64,000 nt of DNA from Gordonia gummivorans (GTDB lineage: Bacteria > Actinomycetota > Actinomycetes > Mycobacteriales > Mycobacteriaceae), in the NCBI RefSeq assembly GCF_022513585.1, contig NZ_JAKWBF010000016.1, positions 1 to 64,000 on the forward strand, written 5' to 3'. Positions within the stretch are counted from its first letter, which is position 1, and each line of letters starts with the position of its first letter. Under the pieces are notes generated by a model, which made no database searches, was not told the origin of the DNA, and worked only from the letters and a program-made list of their open reading frames with translations. Positions 35,769-45,729 of this stretch are shown here, piece by piece. A program made the position numbers and the translations under genes.

Positions 35769-36599
35769 ATGGAGAAGAAGTTCATCGGCGCCGGCCTGTT
35801 CTCAGGCCTGATCGCCGGAATTCTGTCGTATCTGTTCGCCCGACTGTTCATCGAACCGCAGGTCGCCAAGGCCATCGACTACGAGGATCTGCGTTCGGGC
35901 GCCGAGGAGGAACTCGAGATCGCGGCGGGCGGACACGTCCACGGTGAGGGTGGCGAGGTGTTCACCCGCGCCATGCAGCAGAACCTCGGTGCCGGAGTCG
36001 GCACGCTGGTGTTCGCGTTGTGCATGGGCGCGTTCTTCGCAGTCGCGTTCTCCGTGCTGTGGACCTATGTCGGACGGCGTTACCCTGCGACCGATCCGCG
36101 GTGGCTCGCCGGCGCACTCGGGGTGATCGGGTTCGTGTCTTTCTTCGCGGTTCCGTTCTTCGCGTACCCGGCGAATCCGCCGGCGGTCGGCGACGACGAC
36201 ACCATCGGCGCGCGCTCGGGTGCATTCCTGACCATCACGTTGATCTCGGTGGGCGCGGCGATTGCGGCCGTCGTGTTCGCGTTCTGGTTGCGCCCCCGCA
36301 TCGGCGGGCTCGTCTCGGCCATCGTGAGCGTGGTGGGGTACCTGGCGGTGATCACCGTCGCGGTGGCTCTGCTGCCGGAGTTCCACGAGGTGCCCAAGGA
36401 GTTGCGCAACGACCAGGGCGTCATCGTCGCGCCAGGGTTCCCCGGTGACGTCATCGGCGATTTCCGGGTGTACGTGATCGCCAACCAGGTGATCCTGTGG
36501 ACCGTGCTGACCGTCGTGTTCGCCCTGGTTCTCGGCTACCTGGCGCGGCCTAAGACGTCGGCGCTGGCGTCGAAGGGCATCACGGCCGAGGTCAACTGA
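35769..36599 (+). CDS. cbtA: Cobalt transporter subunit CbtA
   Basis: 276 residues with about five membrane helices. The first is MEKKFIGAGLFSGLIAGILS, typical of CbtA. The loop after it has HVHGEGGEVFTRAMQQNLG, a His-containing stretch found in the family. It should move cobalt across the plasma membrane together with CbtB, under control of the riboswitch 300 bases upstream. AGGAG precedes the ATG by about ten bases. The phosphatase-like gene follows after four bases. Confidence 0.9.
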   Translation: MEKKFIGAGLFSGLIAGILSYLFARLFIEPQVAKAIDYEDLRSGAEEELEIAAGGHVHGEGGEVFTRAMQQNLGAGVGTLVFALCMGAFFAVAFSVLWTYVGRRYPATDPRWLAGALGVIGFVSFFAVPFFAYPANPPAVGDDDTIGARSGAFLTITLISVGAAIAAVVFAFWLRPRIGGLVSAIVSVVGYLAVITVAVALLPEFHEVPKELRNDQGVIVAPGFPGDVIGDFRVYVIANQVILWTVLTVVFALVLGYLARPKTSALASKGITAEVN

Positions 36600-36603
36600 G
36601 GTC

Positions 36604-37077
36604 ATGCAGATCATCACCGCCGGCCGCACCGGCCCCAATCGGGACCTGCGGTTCGGCGGTGATCTGTCTCTGGACGACGCCGGACGGCGCACGGTCAACG
36701 ATTTGCGACGCACGGTCAGCGATATGGGGCGCACGGTCAGCGGGCCAGAGGCGGTGGCGCTGGAGACGTCGGCGCTCTTGAGTGGGCAGTTCGACGTCGA
36801 CGACGCATTGCGCACGATGGACTTCGGGGAGTGGGCAGGGAAGCTGCCCGAGGAGATCGATCCTTCGGCACTCGGCCTCTGGTTTTCGACTCCGGATGCG
36901 TGCCCGCACGGCGGAGAGACGGTGGCCGACTTTGTTGCGCGCATTCATGACTGGCGTGCGTCGGCGACGTTCGGGGTGTGCGTGGTGTCGATGCCGGTCG
37001 CGCAGGCGTTGCTCGTCGACGATGCTGCAGGCTACTTCGCAATCGAGGTCCGGCCGGCGACGTCGTATCAACTCTGA
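36604..37077 (+). CDS. Degenerate histidine-phosphatase-like protein of the cbt operon
   Basis: 157 residues, with the layout of a histidine phosphatase (FGEWAGKLPEEI resembles the FGxWEG region of CobC-like members, and PHGGETVADFVARI the second half). The catalytic RHG at the N-terminus is absent: the sequence reads ITAGRTGPNRD, and I see no replacement nucleophile. Either an inactive binding protein or a remodelled enzyme. Residues 29-49 contain three short repeats, RRTVNDL-RRTVSDM-GRTVSGP. It lies four bases after cbtA and is closed by a strong hairpin, so it is part of the B12-controlled unit; a role in cobalamin tail assembly or cobalt delivery is conjecture. Confidence 0.65.
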   Translation: MQIITAGRTGPNRDLRFGGDLSLDDAGRRTVNDLRRTVSDMGRTVSGPEAVALETSALLSGQFDVDDALRTMDFGEWAGKLPEEIDPSALGLWFSTPDACPHGGETVADFVARIHDWRASATFGVCVVSMPVAQALLVDDAAGYFAIEVRPATSYQL

Positions 37078-37079
37078 TT

Positions 37080-37122
37080 CTGGTTGCCATGGCGCTCGCT
37101 TTCCGAGCGCCGTGGCAACCAG
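37080..37122 (+). terminator. Strong hairpin ending the cbt operon
   Basis: CTGGTTGCCATGGCGCTCG (37080-37098) pairs with CGAGCGCCGTGGCAACCAG (37104-37122), 19 pairs with one T-G wobble and a CTTTC loop. It starts three bases past the stop of the phosphatase-like gene and has no T-run. Confidence 0.8.
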
Positions 37123-37227
37123 TGCGACGGTGAAACATTTGGGCCCAAGTGTGTCTTTACTTCCGGAGTGACACCTGACACAGTGAAACTGAAACGTGTT
37201 TTAGTTGTCTCGAGATGCGAGGTGGAG

Positions 37228-38451
37228 ATGTTCGAGTGGTCCGACGAGGATCTGATGGTGCGCGACGCCCTGCGGGCGTTCATCGACAAGGAGATCCGAC
37301 CGCACATCGATGAGCTCGAGACCGGGCAGCTGCCGCCCTACGACATCACCCGCAAGCTGCTGTCGACCTTCGGTGTCGACGCCATGGCCAACGACGCCTT
37401 GGAGAAGGAGCTCGCCGCCGAGGCCGAGGGCAAGAAATCGTCGGGTGGCGGTGGCGGCAGCATGGCCTCGTCGATGTTCATGATCGTCAACATCGAACTT
37501 GCCGGTGTCTGCCTCGGACTCGTCGGATCGATGGGCGTCAGCATGGGGCTCACGGCGTCGACGATCCGCGGCAAAGGCACTCTCGCACAGAAGAAGCGGT
37601 GGCTTCCCGAGCTGGTCACGATGGAGAAGGTGGGCGCGTGGGCGATCACCGAACCCGACTCCGGCTCCGACGCACTGGGCGGCATGAAGACCACGGTCAA
37701 GCGCGACGGCGACGACTACATCCTCAACGGGCAGAAGACCTTTATCACCAATGGCCCGTACGCCGACACCATCGTGGTGTTCGCCAAGCTCGACGACGGC
37801 AGCAACACCCCGATGCGTGACCGCAAGGTGCTGTCCTTCGTCCTCGACAAGGGGATGCCGGGTCTCACCCAGGGCAAGGCGTTCAAGAAGATGGGCATGA
37901 TGAGTTCGCCGACCGGTGAGCTCTTCTTCGACAACGTGCGCCTCGGCAAGGACCGTCTCCTCGGCGAGACCGAGGACACCGGCGAGGATTCACGCGGTTC
38001 GGAAGGTGCGAAGGCCGGCTTCACCGCCGAGCGGGTCGGCATCGCGGCGCTGGCGATGGGCATCATCAACGAATGCCTGCGTCTGTCCCTCGATTACGCC
38101 AAGACACGCAAGTTGTGGGGCCAGGAGATCGCGCAGTTCCAGCTCATCCAGCTCAAGCTTGCCGAAATGGAAGTCGCGCGAATCAATGTGCAGAACATGC
38201 TCTTCAGTGCGATCGAGCGGACTCAGGCCGGCAAGCCGCTGAGCCTGTCGGAGGCGTCGGCGATGAAGCTGTACTCGTCCAAGGCCGCGACCGACGTCGC
38301 GATGGAGGCGGTGCAGCTCTTCGGTGGAAACGGCTACATGGCCGAGTACCGCGTCGAGCAGCTTGCGCGAGATGCCAAGTCGCTCATGATCTATGCCGGC
38401 AGCAACGAGATCCAGGTGACCCACGTCGCCAAGGGGTTGTTGCGCGGCTGA
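37228..38451 (+). CDS. Acyl-CoA dehydrogenase
   Basis: About 407 residues of the FAD acyl-CoA dehydrogenase family, which introduces the alpha-beta double bond in fatty or branched acyl-CoAs. Signatures are AWAITEPDSGSDALGGMKT and QLFGGNGYMAEYRVEQLARDAK, and the ligand loop IYAGSNEIQ. A Gly-rich insert (KKSSGGGGGS) at about residue 70 is unusual but occurs in some actinobacterial members. The ATG at 37228 has a GAGGTGGAG site. Stand-alone gene converging on mntH over seven bases; chain-length specificity not assignable. Confidence 0.88.
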   Translation: MFEWSDEDLMVRDALRAFIDKEIRPHIDELETGQLPPYDITRKLLSTFGVDAMANDALEKELAAEAEGKKSSGGGGGSMASSMFMIVNIELAGVCLGLVGSMGVSMGLTASTIRGKGTLAQKKRWLPELVTMEKVGAWAITEPDSGSDALGGMKTTVKRDGDDYILNGQKTFITNGPYADTIVVFAKLDDGSNTPMRDRKVLSFVLDKGMPGLTQGKAFKKMGMMSSPTGELFFDNVRLGKDRLLGETEDTGEDSRGSEGAKAGFTAERVGIAALAMGIINECLRLSLDYAKTRKLWGQEIAQFQLIQLKLAEMEVARINVQNMLFSAIERTQAGKPLSLSEASAMKLYSSKAATDVAMEAVQLFGGNGYMAEYRVEQLARDAKSLMIYAGSNEIQVTHVAKGLLRG

Positions 38452-38458
38452 GCCTTAT

Positions 38459-39703
38459 TCACTCGGTGATCATCAACACGATGAGAGCGATGTTGAGCAT
38501 GACGATCATCGCCGCCGCGGCCCCTGCGACGATCTGCAGGGGTCGCGAGTCGGTGAAGGAGCCCATGAGCTTGCGGTCGGCGGTGAGCCGACCCAGCGGG
38601 ATGATGGCGAAGGGGATGCCGAAGCTCAGCACCACCTGGCTGATCACCAGGGCCCAGGTGGGTTCGACACCGACCCAGAGCACCACCAGTGCCGGGACGA
38701 GGACGAGTGTTCGGCGCAACAGGAGCGGCACTCGAACGTGCAGCAGGCCCTCCATGATCGACGCGCCGGCATACGACCCGACCGACGTCGCGGCGAGACC
38801 CGACGCCAGTAGGCCGATGGCAAAGAAGGTGGCGACGGTCGGACCCATGGCGTCCTGCACCGCGGTGTAGGCGCCTTCGATGGTGTCGGTGCCCTCCTTG
38901 CCGCGGAGATTCTGTGCGGCAAGGAGCAGCAGCGCGATGTTGACCGCTCCGGCGATCAGGAGCGCGATCACCACGTCCCAACGGGTGACACGCACGAGCC
39001 GGCGCTTGTCCTCGTCGGTGTGGTTGGCGCCGTGTCGGTCGATCACCAGGGACGAGTGCAGGTAGATCGCGTGCGGCATGACCGTCGCACCGAGCATGCT
39101 GGCCGCGAGAAGGACCGTCTCCGGGCCTTGTAGGTGGGGGATGAGCCCGCCGAGAACGTCGGTCGCCGGGGGAGGATTGATCACCAGGCCGGTGAGGAAG
39201 CCGACCACGATGACCGCGAGCATCGTGAGGATGACGCGTTCGAAGACCTTCTGCTGCCGCGGATTCTGCAGGAGCAGGATGATCATGGAGACGACGCCGA
39301 CGATCAGCCCGCCGACCACCAGCGGCAGGTCGAACAGCAACTGCAGAGCGATCGCACCACCCACGATCTCAGCGAGATCGGTTGCCGCAGCCACAATTTC
39401 GGCTTGTACCCAGTAGGCGCGCCGAGAGCGCCGCGACAAACGTTTGCCCAGCAGTCCGGGCAGGCTCTGGCCGGTGACGATGCCCAGCTTGGCCGACTGG
39501 TACTGGATCAGCATCGCGATCAGGTTGGCCATCACCAGGACCCAGACGAGCAGGAATCCGTAGCGGGCGCCCGCGGTGATGTTGGCTGCGACATTCCCGG
39601 GGTCGACGTAGGCGATCGCCGCGACAAACGCAGGACCCATCAGGGCGGCATTGCGCACCTTTGCGCCACTGGGTGTGTACTGCGCTGCGCGTAGCGATGC
39701 CAT
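38459..39703 (-). CDS. mntH: Nramp-family Mn2+/Fe2+ transporter
   Basis: About 414 residues with 11 predicted helices. The metal-binding motifs DPGN (IAYVDPGNVAANI) and MPH (MLGATVMPHAIYLH) are intact, so proton-coupled import of Mn2+ is expected. Start at MASLRAAQYTPSG; a TTG at 39739 would add 12 residues. A perfect dyad AGTTTCGG-TCGC-CCGAAACT lies about 50 bases upstream and is a candidate site for an MntR/DtxR-family repressor. The upstream xanthine dehydrogenase ends in that dyad, so mntH is probably separately promoted. Confidence 0.92.
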   Translation of the reverse strand: MASLRAAQYTPSGAKVRNAALMGPAFVAAIAYVDPGNVAANITAGARYGFLLVWVLVMANLIAMLIQYQSAKLGIVTGQSLPGLLGKRLSRRSRRAYWVQAEIVAAATDLAEIVGGAIALQLLFDLPLVVGGLIVGVVSMIILLLQNPRQQKVFERVILTMLAVIVVGFLTGLVINPPPATDVLGGLIPHLQGPETVLLAASMLGATVMPHAIYLHSSLVIDRHGANHTDEDKRRLVRVTRWDVVIALLIAGAVNIALLLLAAQNLRGKEGTDTIEGAYTAVQDAMGPTVATFFAIGLLASGLAATSVGSYAGASIMEGLLHVRVPLLLRRTLVLVPALVVLWVGVEPTWALVISQVVLSFGIPFAIIPLGRLTADRKLMGSFTDSRPLQIVAGAAAAMIVMLNIALIVLMITE

Positions 39704-39754
39704 GGCGACCAATCTTGCACGAAATCTGATTGAGTTCAAGCTGGACGAAACAAA

Positions 39755-39774
39755 AGTTTCGGTCGCCCGAAACT
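39755..39774. promoter_or_regulatory. Candidate MntR-type operator before mntH
   Basis: AGTTTCGG (39755-39762) and CCGAAACT (39767-39774) are perfect inverted repeats around TCGC. It lies 52-71 bases upstream of the mntH start, in the 69-base gap and the last codon of the neighbour. The regulator is not in the window; the assignment to MntR is inference. Confidence 0.5.
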
Positions 39775-42625
39775 ACCCGGGTGGCCGAGTGTCCGTGCTG
39801 GTAGGGGCGGCATCTTGGGTGAGCCGCCAAATACGGTCCCTGGACATCGGTGTTTCGTAGGGTCGGACTCCAATCGCACGACGGATGGCGTTGGCCAACG
39901 CGGGTGCGACGGGGTTGTAGGGGGATTCGCTCATCGACTTGGCGCCATACGGCCCGAGGTCGTCGCTGGTCTCGGCGAAGAAGACCTCGGTCGGCGGAAT
40001 GTCGGCCATCTGCGGCACCCGATAGGTCCGGAACACCGAGGTGATCGGAACGCCCTTGCCGTCGAGGATGATCTCCTCGTAGAGCGACGACCCGATGGCC
40101 TGAGCGACGCCGCCCTCGACCTGGCCGAGGCACTGCTGAGGATTCATCACCGTGCCGGCGTCGGCGGCGTGCACCGAGTGCAGGATGCGGACCGTGCCGG
40201 TGTCGACGTTGACCGCCACCCGGAACGCCTGCACGTTGAAGGCGATGGAACGCAGGTCGCCGCGCTCCTCGCCGACGGCGGTCAACCGGGTGCCGCCGGG
40301 GTCTCGGTGCTGGTCGTCGGACGCTGCGATGAGCTCGGCGAAGTCGAGCATTCGTTCACCGATGAGCACCCCGTCGGCGGTGACGGTCACCTCGTCGGGT
40401 GTGCATCCGGTGATGGCGGTCGCGGTTTCGATGAGCGTCGTACGCAATGCCAGACATGCCGCGTGCAAGGCCTTGCCCGCGACGGTGGTACCTGCGGATG
40501 CGAAAGCGCCGGTGTCATAGGTGGCGGCGTCGGTGTCACCGTGGTGTAGGTGCACGCGGTCGGGCGTCGTCTGGAGTGTGGTCGTGGCGATCTGGAGGTG
40601 CACGGTGGTGGTACCGTTGCCGAATTCGCTTGTGCCGATGCCGATGTCGTAGTTGCCCTGGGCGTCGACGCTGACCCGTACCGACGACAGGTGTCCGCGG
40701 GGTGCCATCGTGGCGATGGCCGCAAGTGCCATACCGTCGCCGACGCGCCAGGCGCTGCCCTCGGGTGCCGGCACGCCGTTGCCGCGCTCGAGGGCGCGCT
40801 GAGCGAGGTCGAGGCACTGATCGAGGCCGTAGCTGCCGTACAGCAGATCGGGTTCGGGTTCGGGGTGGGTGATGAGCAGTGGATCCCCATCGCGCACGGC
40901 ATTGATGCGCCGCATCTCGAACGGGTCGATGCCGAGGTCGAGCGCCAACTCGTCCATCGCGCTCTCGATCGCGAAGATCACCTGGCCCAGACCGTAGCCG
41001 CGGAAGGCGCCCGACGGCGGATTGTTGGTGTAGACGACCTCCGCGTCGACCCACTTCACCGGGCAGTTGTAGACCGACACCGATTCGGCGCACGCGTGGA
41101 ACATCACGCCGATCGCGTGATTGCCGTACGCACCGGTGTCCGAGAGCACGTCGATGCGCAACGCGGTCAGTCGTCCGTCGGCGTCGGCGCCCAGATCCAC
41201 CGACACGCGGAACGGGTGACGATAGGTGGTGCGGGTCATCTCGTCGGTGCGCGTCATCTCGTACCCGCACGGCCGGCCGGTGCGCAGGACGGCAAGTGCC
41301 ACGAGATCTTCGGTGAGCAGTTCCTGCTTGCCGCCGAAGCCGCCGCCCACGCGTGCGCTGAACACTCGAATCTTGTCGGTCGGCAGATCGAGGAGCAATG
41401 CGAGCTCGTCGCGCACGAGGAACGGCACCTGCGTGCTGGTACGGATCACCAGTCGGCCGTCGTCGTCGAACCATCCGATGCTGCCGTGGGTTTCCAGTTG
41501 CGCGTGCGACACGCGCCCCGTGCTCCACGTTCCCGAGACGGTGGCTGCGGACTCCTCGAGCGCGGTGTCGACGTCGCCGCCGAAACCCTGGTGGTGCTCG
41601 GCGATCACATTGCGGTCGGCGTGGTTCACACGATCGAGCGGCGTGCGATCCGGATGGATCAGGGGTGCGCCCGGGCGGCGTGCTTCCTCCGGGTCGAAGA
41701 CCGCGGGCAGCACCTCGTAGGTGACCTCGATCAGGCGACAGGCCTCCTCGGCGATCGCAGCAGTGGTCGCGACGACGGCCGCCACGCGCTGGCCGACGAA
41801 CCGGACGACGGGGTCGAGCACGAGGCTGTCGTCGGGATCGTCCTCGCGATGCTCGTGCCGAGCCGTGGAAAACCTTCGGGTGGAGACGTTCTCATGCGTC
41901 AGGATCAGTTCGACGCCGGGCAGCGTGGCAGCTTCGGTGGTGTCGATCGCGGTGATGCGTGCGTGCGGATGAGGGGAGGGTAGGACGCGGATGAACAACA
42001 TGCCGTCGACCGCGACATCGAAGGTGTACGGCTCGGTGCCGGTGACCACCCGCCGGGCGGCGATGGGGTTGGCGGATGTGCCGACTGTGGCGGAGCAAGC
42101 CTCGGAGGGTTGGGGAGGTGTTGTCGCCAGGCCTTCGAGGCTCGTCGCTAGCGCTCCTCGCACCTCAGGCAGCGGATTGGTTGGTTGCTCCTTTTCGGCA
42201 ACGGCGGAGGTGATGGAATCGCGGATCGCGCGATATCCGGTGCAGCGGCAAAGGTTTCCCTTCATGCGCCGTGGGAGGTCGTCGAGGTCCTCGGGCTCCA
42301 GGGTCGACGCGGTGACGATCATGCCTGCCGTGCAGAACCCGCACTGAAAACCGAAGTTGTCGACGAAGGACTGCTGCACGGGATGAAGGTCGTCGGGTGT
42401 GCCGAGTCCTGCGACCGTGGTGACGGAACGATCCTCGGCACGCTGAGCCGGAAAGATGCAGGAGTGCACCGGATTTCCGTCAACAAGAACCGTGCAGGCA
42501 CCGCAATCGCCTGCGTCGCAACCCTTCTTGACCTCGAAGTGAGCATGGTCGCGCAGCAGGGTGCGCAGACACTGTCCCGGAGCAGGATTCGCGTCGACCG
42601 CCTCGCCGTTGATCTCGAATCTCAT
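39773..42625 (-). CDS. Xanthine dehydrogenase-type protein: fused 2Fe-2S and molybdopterin domains
   Basis: 950 residues. The N-terminal 160 residues are the two-cluster iron-sulfur domain ([35 protein letters not shown]). The rest is the molybdopterin-binding large subunit ([44 protein letters not shown]). These are separate genes in most XdhABC systems, so this is a fusion. The linker (about 163-190) is translated repeat [20 protein letters not shown] is encoded by a copy of cruciform family 2 (42121-42175). It overlaps the FAD-subunit gene by four bases. With the deaminase upstream it should hydroxylate hypoxanthine/xanthine or related purines. Confidence 0.85.
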   Translation of the reverse strand: MRFEINGEAVDANPAPGQCLRTLLRDHAHFEVKKGCDAGDCGACTVLVDGNPVHSCIFPAQRAEDRSVTTVAGLGTPDDLHPVQQSFVDNFGFQCGFCTAGMIVTASTLEPEDLDDLPRRMKGNLCRCTGYRAIRDSITSAVAEKEQPTNPLPEVRGALATSLEGLATTPPQPSEACSATVGTSANPIAARRVVTGTEPYTFDVAVDGMLFIRVLPSPHPHARITAIDTTEAATLPGVELILTHENVSTRRFSTARHEHREDDPDDSLVLDPVVRFVGQRVAAVVATTAAIAEEACRLIEVTYEVLPAVFDPEEARRPGAPLIHPDRTPLDRVNHADRNVIAEHHQGFGGDVDTALEESAATVSGTWSTGRVSHAQLETHGSIGWFDDDGRLVIRTSTQVPFLVRDELALLLDLPTDKIRVFSARVGGGFGGKQELLTEDLVALAVLRTGRPCGYEMTRTDEMTRTTYRHPFRVSVDLGADADGRLTALRIDVLSDTGAYGNHAIGVMFHACAESVSVYNCPVKWVDAEVVYTNNPPSGAFRGYGLGQVIFAIESAMDELALDLGIDPFEMRRINAVRDGDPLLITHPEPEPDLLYGSYGLDQCLDLAQRALERGNGVPAPEGSAWRVGDGMALAAIATMAPRGHLSSVRVSVDAQGNYDIGIGTSEFGNGTTTVHLQIATTTLQTTPDRVHLHHGDTDAATYDTGAFASAGTTVAGKALHAACLALRTTLIETATAITGCTPDEVTVTADGVLIGERMLDFAELIAASDDQHRDPGGTRLTAVGEERGDLRSIAFNVQAFRVAVNVDTGTVRILHSVHAADAGTVMNPQQCLGQVEGGVAQAIGSSLYEEIILDGKGVPITSVFRTYRVPQMADIPPTEVFFAETSDDLGPYGAKSMSESPYNPVAPALANAIRRAIGVRPYETPMSRDRIWRLTQDAAPTSTDTRPPG
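42121..42175 (-). repeat. Cruciform repeat family 2 half-copy inside the xanthine dehydrogenase gene
   Basis: Read on the minus strand this is CCGCTGCCTGAGGTGCGAG through GAGCGCTAGCGACGAGCC to TCGAAGGCCTGGCGAC. The intergenic copy starting at 59742 differs by two substitutions and one extra G. The missing G here keeps the reading frame through the linker between the iron-sulfur and molybdenum domains. Confidence 0.7.
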
Positions 42626-43437
42626 GACACCGCACCCACCAACTCGGCGCGAATCTCCTCGGCGAACACCATCGACGTCGCGCGTCGCCAGTCGGCAGCA
42701 CCGAGCGGGTCCGTGTAGTAGCCCGCGGCGGAACCGACATCGTCACGCAGACGATCGGTGTCCGGCATCGACGGATAGCGCAGAACCGTAGGCCATTCGG
42801 TGGCCGCCGTGATCCCGACAACCACCGTGCCGTCTTCGTCGAGGCGACCGGTCATCACGACACCCGACCGACCCAGCTCTGCGAGAGCGATCTTCCGAAA
42901 GGCAGTCGTGCCGCGCAATGCGTGTGCGGGGAAATCGATGGCCCGCAGGACTTCTCCGCTCTCCAGCGTGTTGGTTCCATTGCCGGTGACCAGCTCGCTG
43001 ACGGGAATGTCGCGGTCGGTGCCGTCGGGCCGCCAGATGTGCGCGCTCCCGTCGAGCGCAACCGTCAGCGAGACCATCGATGCGGCGGCGAACGAGCGGC
43101 AGATGTTTCCGCCCACAGTGGCCATGTTCCAGATCTTGAACGACGCGAGGAGTGCGTGGGCGCACTGGGCGAAGAGTGGATGTGCCCGCCATCCGGACTG
43201 CGGCCGAAGTGCTGCCAATTCGGCGATGGGGCAGTTGGCGGCGATCCGGAGGCCGCCGTCGGGCCTGTATTCGATTGCAGGCCAACCGATGCGGCTGATG
43301 TCGACCAGGCCGTCGACGTCGATCTGGGGTTCGGAAAACATCCATGTGCCACCGGCCACGATGCGCTCTCCGGGCGCCAGGGCGAGATCGGCTCGATCGT
43401 GCGCGAACCGATATCCGGTGACGGTGTGCAGATCCAT
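42622..43437 (-). CDS. FAD-binding (CoxM/XdhB-type) subunit of the molybdenum hydroxylase
   Basis: 271 residues. It carries the FAD that takes electrons from the iron-sulfur clusters. The FAD-diphosphate loops are [21 protein letters not shown] near residue 26 and [16 protein letters not shown] near residue 107, followed by the CO-dehydrogenase flavoprotein C-terminal domain. Its start overlaps the deaminase stop by one base, and its stop overlaps the fused subunit by four, so deaminase, FAD subunit and fused Fe-S/Mo subunit form a single operon transcribed on the minus strand. Confidence 0.85.
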   Translation of the reverse strand: MDLHTVTGYRFAHDRADLALAPGERIVAGGTWMFSEPQIDVDGLVDISRIGWPAIEYRPDGGLRIAANCPIAELAALRPQSGWRAHPLFAQCAHALLASFKIWNMATVGGNICRSFAAASMVSLTVALDGSAHIWRPDGTDRDIPVSELVTGNGTNTLESGEVLRAIDFPAHALRGTTAFRKIALAELGRSGVVMTGRLDEDGTVVVGITAATEWPTVLRYPSMPDTDRLRDDVGSAAGYYTDPLGAADWRRATSMVFAEEIRAELVGAVS

Positions 43438-44795
43438 CAGCCGGCCCGGTCGATCAGGAGACGATGCTGCGTTGCGACCTCGGCGGTGACACTGTCGAGG
43501 TCGACGGTCTGCATCTCACCATTGTCGATCAGCTTTCGGCCGTGCACCCACGACGCCTTGATGGGCGGGATCGCGCCGAGGACCAAGGCCGCGACCGGGT
43601 CGTCGATGTCGCGGTGCGCGACGGTGGTCAGGTCCCAGAGGACGAGGTCGGCGAACTTGCCCGGCTCGATCGATCCGATCTCGTCGGGGCGCCCGAGCAC
43701 TCGGGCACCACCGAGGGTGGCGAGTTCGATGGCGGTACGTGTGGACAACGCGGTGGGTCCGCCCTTCGCCCTGGCCATCAGCACGGCCTGATGGGCTTCC
43801 TCGAGCAGTCGGCACGATTCATTCGACGCCGCACCGTCCACGCCGAGCCCGACCGGCACTCCGGCATCGACCAGTTCCCGGGTGCGGCAGATCCGGTTGC
43901 CCAGACGGGCATTCGACGTCGGACAGTGGGCGACACCGGTCGAGGTCGCGGCCAGGCGACCAATTTCGTCGTCGTCGAACTCGATGCCGTGCGCGAACCA
44001 CACGTCGTCGCCCACCCACCCGACCGACTCCATGTATTGCAGTGGAGTGCAACCGAAATGCTCATCGCAGTAGGTGTTCTCGTCCAGCGACTCGGCCAGG
44101 TGGGTATGCATCCGCACGCCGAGTTCGCGTGCGAGGAGCGCGGATTCGCGCAGCAGGTCGGTGGTGACGGAGAACGGGGAGCAGGGCGCGAGGGCGATGC
44201 GCACCATCGCGCCGGGGTCTGGGTTGTGCCACCGGTTGACCGCATCACTGCTCGCGGTGAGGATCTCGTCGAGCGATTGCACCACCGAGTCGGGTGGCAG
44301 TCCGCCGTCCTTCTCAGAGAGGTCCATCGACCCGCGGGTCGGATGGAATCGCAGCCCGATCTCGCCGGCCGCCGCGATCTCGGCGCCCAGGAGGTCACCG
44401 CCCTCCCGGGGAAACACATAGTGGTGGTCGGTGGTGGTGGTGCAACCGGACAGGGCGAGCTGACTCAGACCGCCCAGGGCCGCGGCATGCACGGCCGCCT
44501 CGTCGATCCCAGCCCAGATGGGATAGAGCGTGGTGAGCCACTGGAACAGCGTGTGATCGGCGGCCAGCCCGCGGGTGATCCACTGGTAGAGGTGATGGTG
44601 GGTGTTCACCAGGCCGGGTGTCAGCACGCAGCCGGAGCCGTCGATCCGGGTCACGTCGTCGCCCACCTCGATCGGTCCCTGGCCGACGGCCGCGATCCGG
44701 TCGCCGTCGATGAGGACCGATGCCGATTCCAATTCCCGTCGCGCGGTGTCGACGGTCACGACATGACAGTTCTCGATCAGGGTCTGGGCGGCCAC
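43437..44795 (-). CDS. 8-oxoguanine deaminase-type amidohydrolase
   Basis: 452 residues of the zinc amidohydrolase superfamily, subgroup with 8-oxoguanine and hydroxyatrazine deaminases. Metal ligands: VNTHHHLYQW, MHTHLAES, and FAHGIEFDDD. HCPTSNARLG and DGAASNES are the substrate-side signatures shared by 8-oxoguanine deaminases. It would turn 8-oxoguanine into urate, or guanine into xanthine, feeding the hydroxylase encoded downstream. The gene starts 110 bases from the divergent membrane-protein gene. Substrate is by family and context, not proven. Confidence 0.75.
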   Translation of the reverse strand: MAAQTLIENCHVVTVDTARRELESASVLIDGDRIAAVGQGPIEVGDDVTRIDGSGCVLTPGLVNTHHHLYQWITRGLAADHTLFQWLTTLYPIWAGIDEAAVHAAALGGLSQLALSGCTTTTDHHYVFPREGGDLLGAEIAAAGEIGLRFHPTRGSMDLSEKDGGLPPDSVVQSLDEILTASSDAVNRWHNPDPGAMVRIALAPCSPFSVTTDLLRESALLARELGVRMHTHLAESLDENTYCDEHFGCTPLQYMESVGWVGDDVWFAHGIEFDDDEIGRLAATSTGVAHCPTSNARLGNRICRTRELVDAGVPVGLGVDGAASNESCRLLEEAHQAVLMARAKGGPTALSTRTAIELATLGGARVLGRPDEIGSIEPGKFADLVLWDLTTVAHRDIDDPVAALVLGAIPPIKASWVHGRKLIDNGEMQTVDLDSVTAEVATQHRLLIDRAG

Positions 44796-44904
44796 CGCGA
44801 CAGGCTACGGCGGCGAGATTACAGCCGGATTTCGGTGGACGTGTGCGCAGCTCATCCGGTATGCGGAGGGTCGTCGGCGGTGCCGGATTGATAGGGTTAG
44901 GCGC

Positions 44905-45453
44905 ATGGTCGGGTCTCCTAGTTTCACCGCGCGCTTGCGTGGGGGCTATGTGGGCGCCGTATCCGGTACGGCCTCGCTCGCCGCGCACTGCATGGGCGGC
45001 GGTTCCCTCCCGTCCAGCGAGACCCTGATGGTGCTTGTCGGCGGTTGCGTCGCGGTCGGGGTGTGGAGTGCGGGCCGCGCAGGCCGAAACCTCACCGATC
45101 TGATCGTCCAGTTGTGCCTCGGGCAGTTCGCCGGGCACATCCTGCTCGCCGCTTCGGCCGAACACATGCACGGCTCGACGATGGGCGTGACACCCTCGCC
45201 GCTGATGGCCGGCGCTCACCTCGCCATGGCGGTGGCCGTGGCCCTGGGCCTCGTGGTCGCCGAGTCGTTGGTCGAGCTGATCGCCCGCACCGCACTGCGG
45301 TGGACGATCTGTCTCGGATCGCCGCCGCCCACCGCGGAAGCGCCGTGGCGACCCACACTGTGGCAACTCCCGGTTCGATCGCTGCGTTCGCGGCTCGCCG
45401 GTGGCGGAGGGGTCAGCCGAGCGCCACCCGTCGCCGCGTCGCCAGCCTGCTGA
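44905..45453 (+). CDS. Integral membrane protein upstream of the copper/PepSY cluster
   Basis: 182 residues with four or five short membrane helices. His residues (LAAHCMGGGS, AEHMHGSTMG, MAGAHLAM) and Met residues are clustered near helix ends, as in metal-handling membrane proteins. The C-terminus is Pro/Arg-rich. Similar small proteins are often next to PepSY/PCu(A)C genes in mycolate actinomycetes. It is 276 bases before the PepSY protein; the interval 45454-45729 contains no further certain gene. Function unknown; copper binding is a suggestion from composition. Confidence 0.6.
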   Translation: MVGSPSFTARLRGGYVGAVSGTASLAAHCMGGGSLPSSETLMVLVGGCVAVGVWSAGRAGRNLTDLIVQLCLGQFAGHILLAASAEHMHGSTMGVTPSPLMAGAHLAMAVAVALGLVVAESLVELIARTALRWTICLGSPPPTAEAPWRPTLWQLPVRSLRSRLAGGGGVSRAPPVAASPAC

Positions 45454-45729
45454 CCTCAGCGGGTTCTGGTTGCCCTTTTCCCCTCGGATTCTTCGACATT
45501 CGAGGGGTCTGACCGTGCTGCGCGCGAGTTCGCCGCGGTGAACGCGCCACGCGCCGCCTTCTACCTTCAGCCCCGATCGGCCTTGATCATTCCCTCTGGG
45601 TCGATCATTCGTGAAAGTACGTACCCATGACGGACCTTCTGTCCTCACCTTCCGTTCCTACCCGTCCCGTCGCAAGACGACTCTCCGCCGGAAACGTCGA
45701 CAACGTCCGCCGGCAACTGGCGACCGCTG

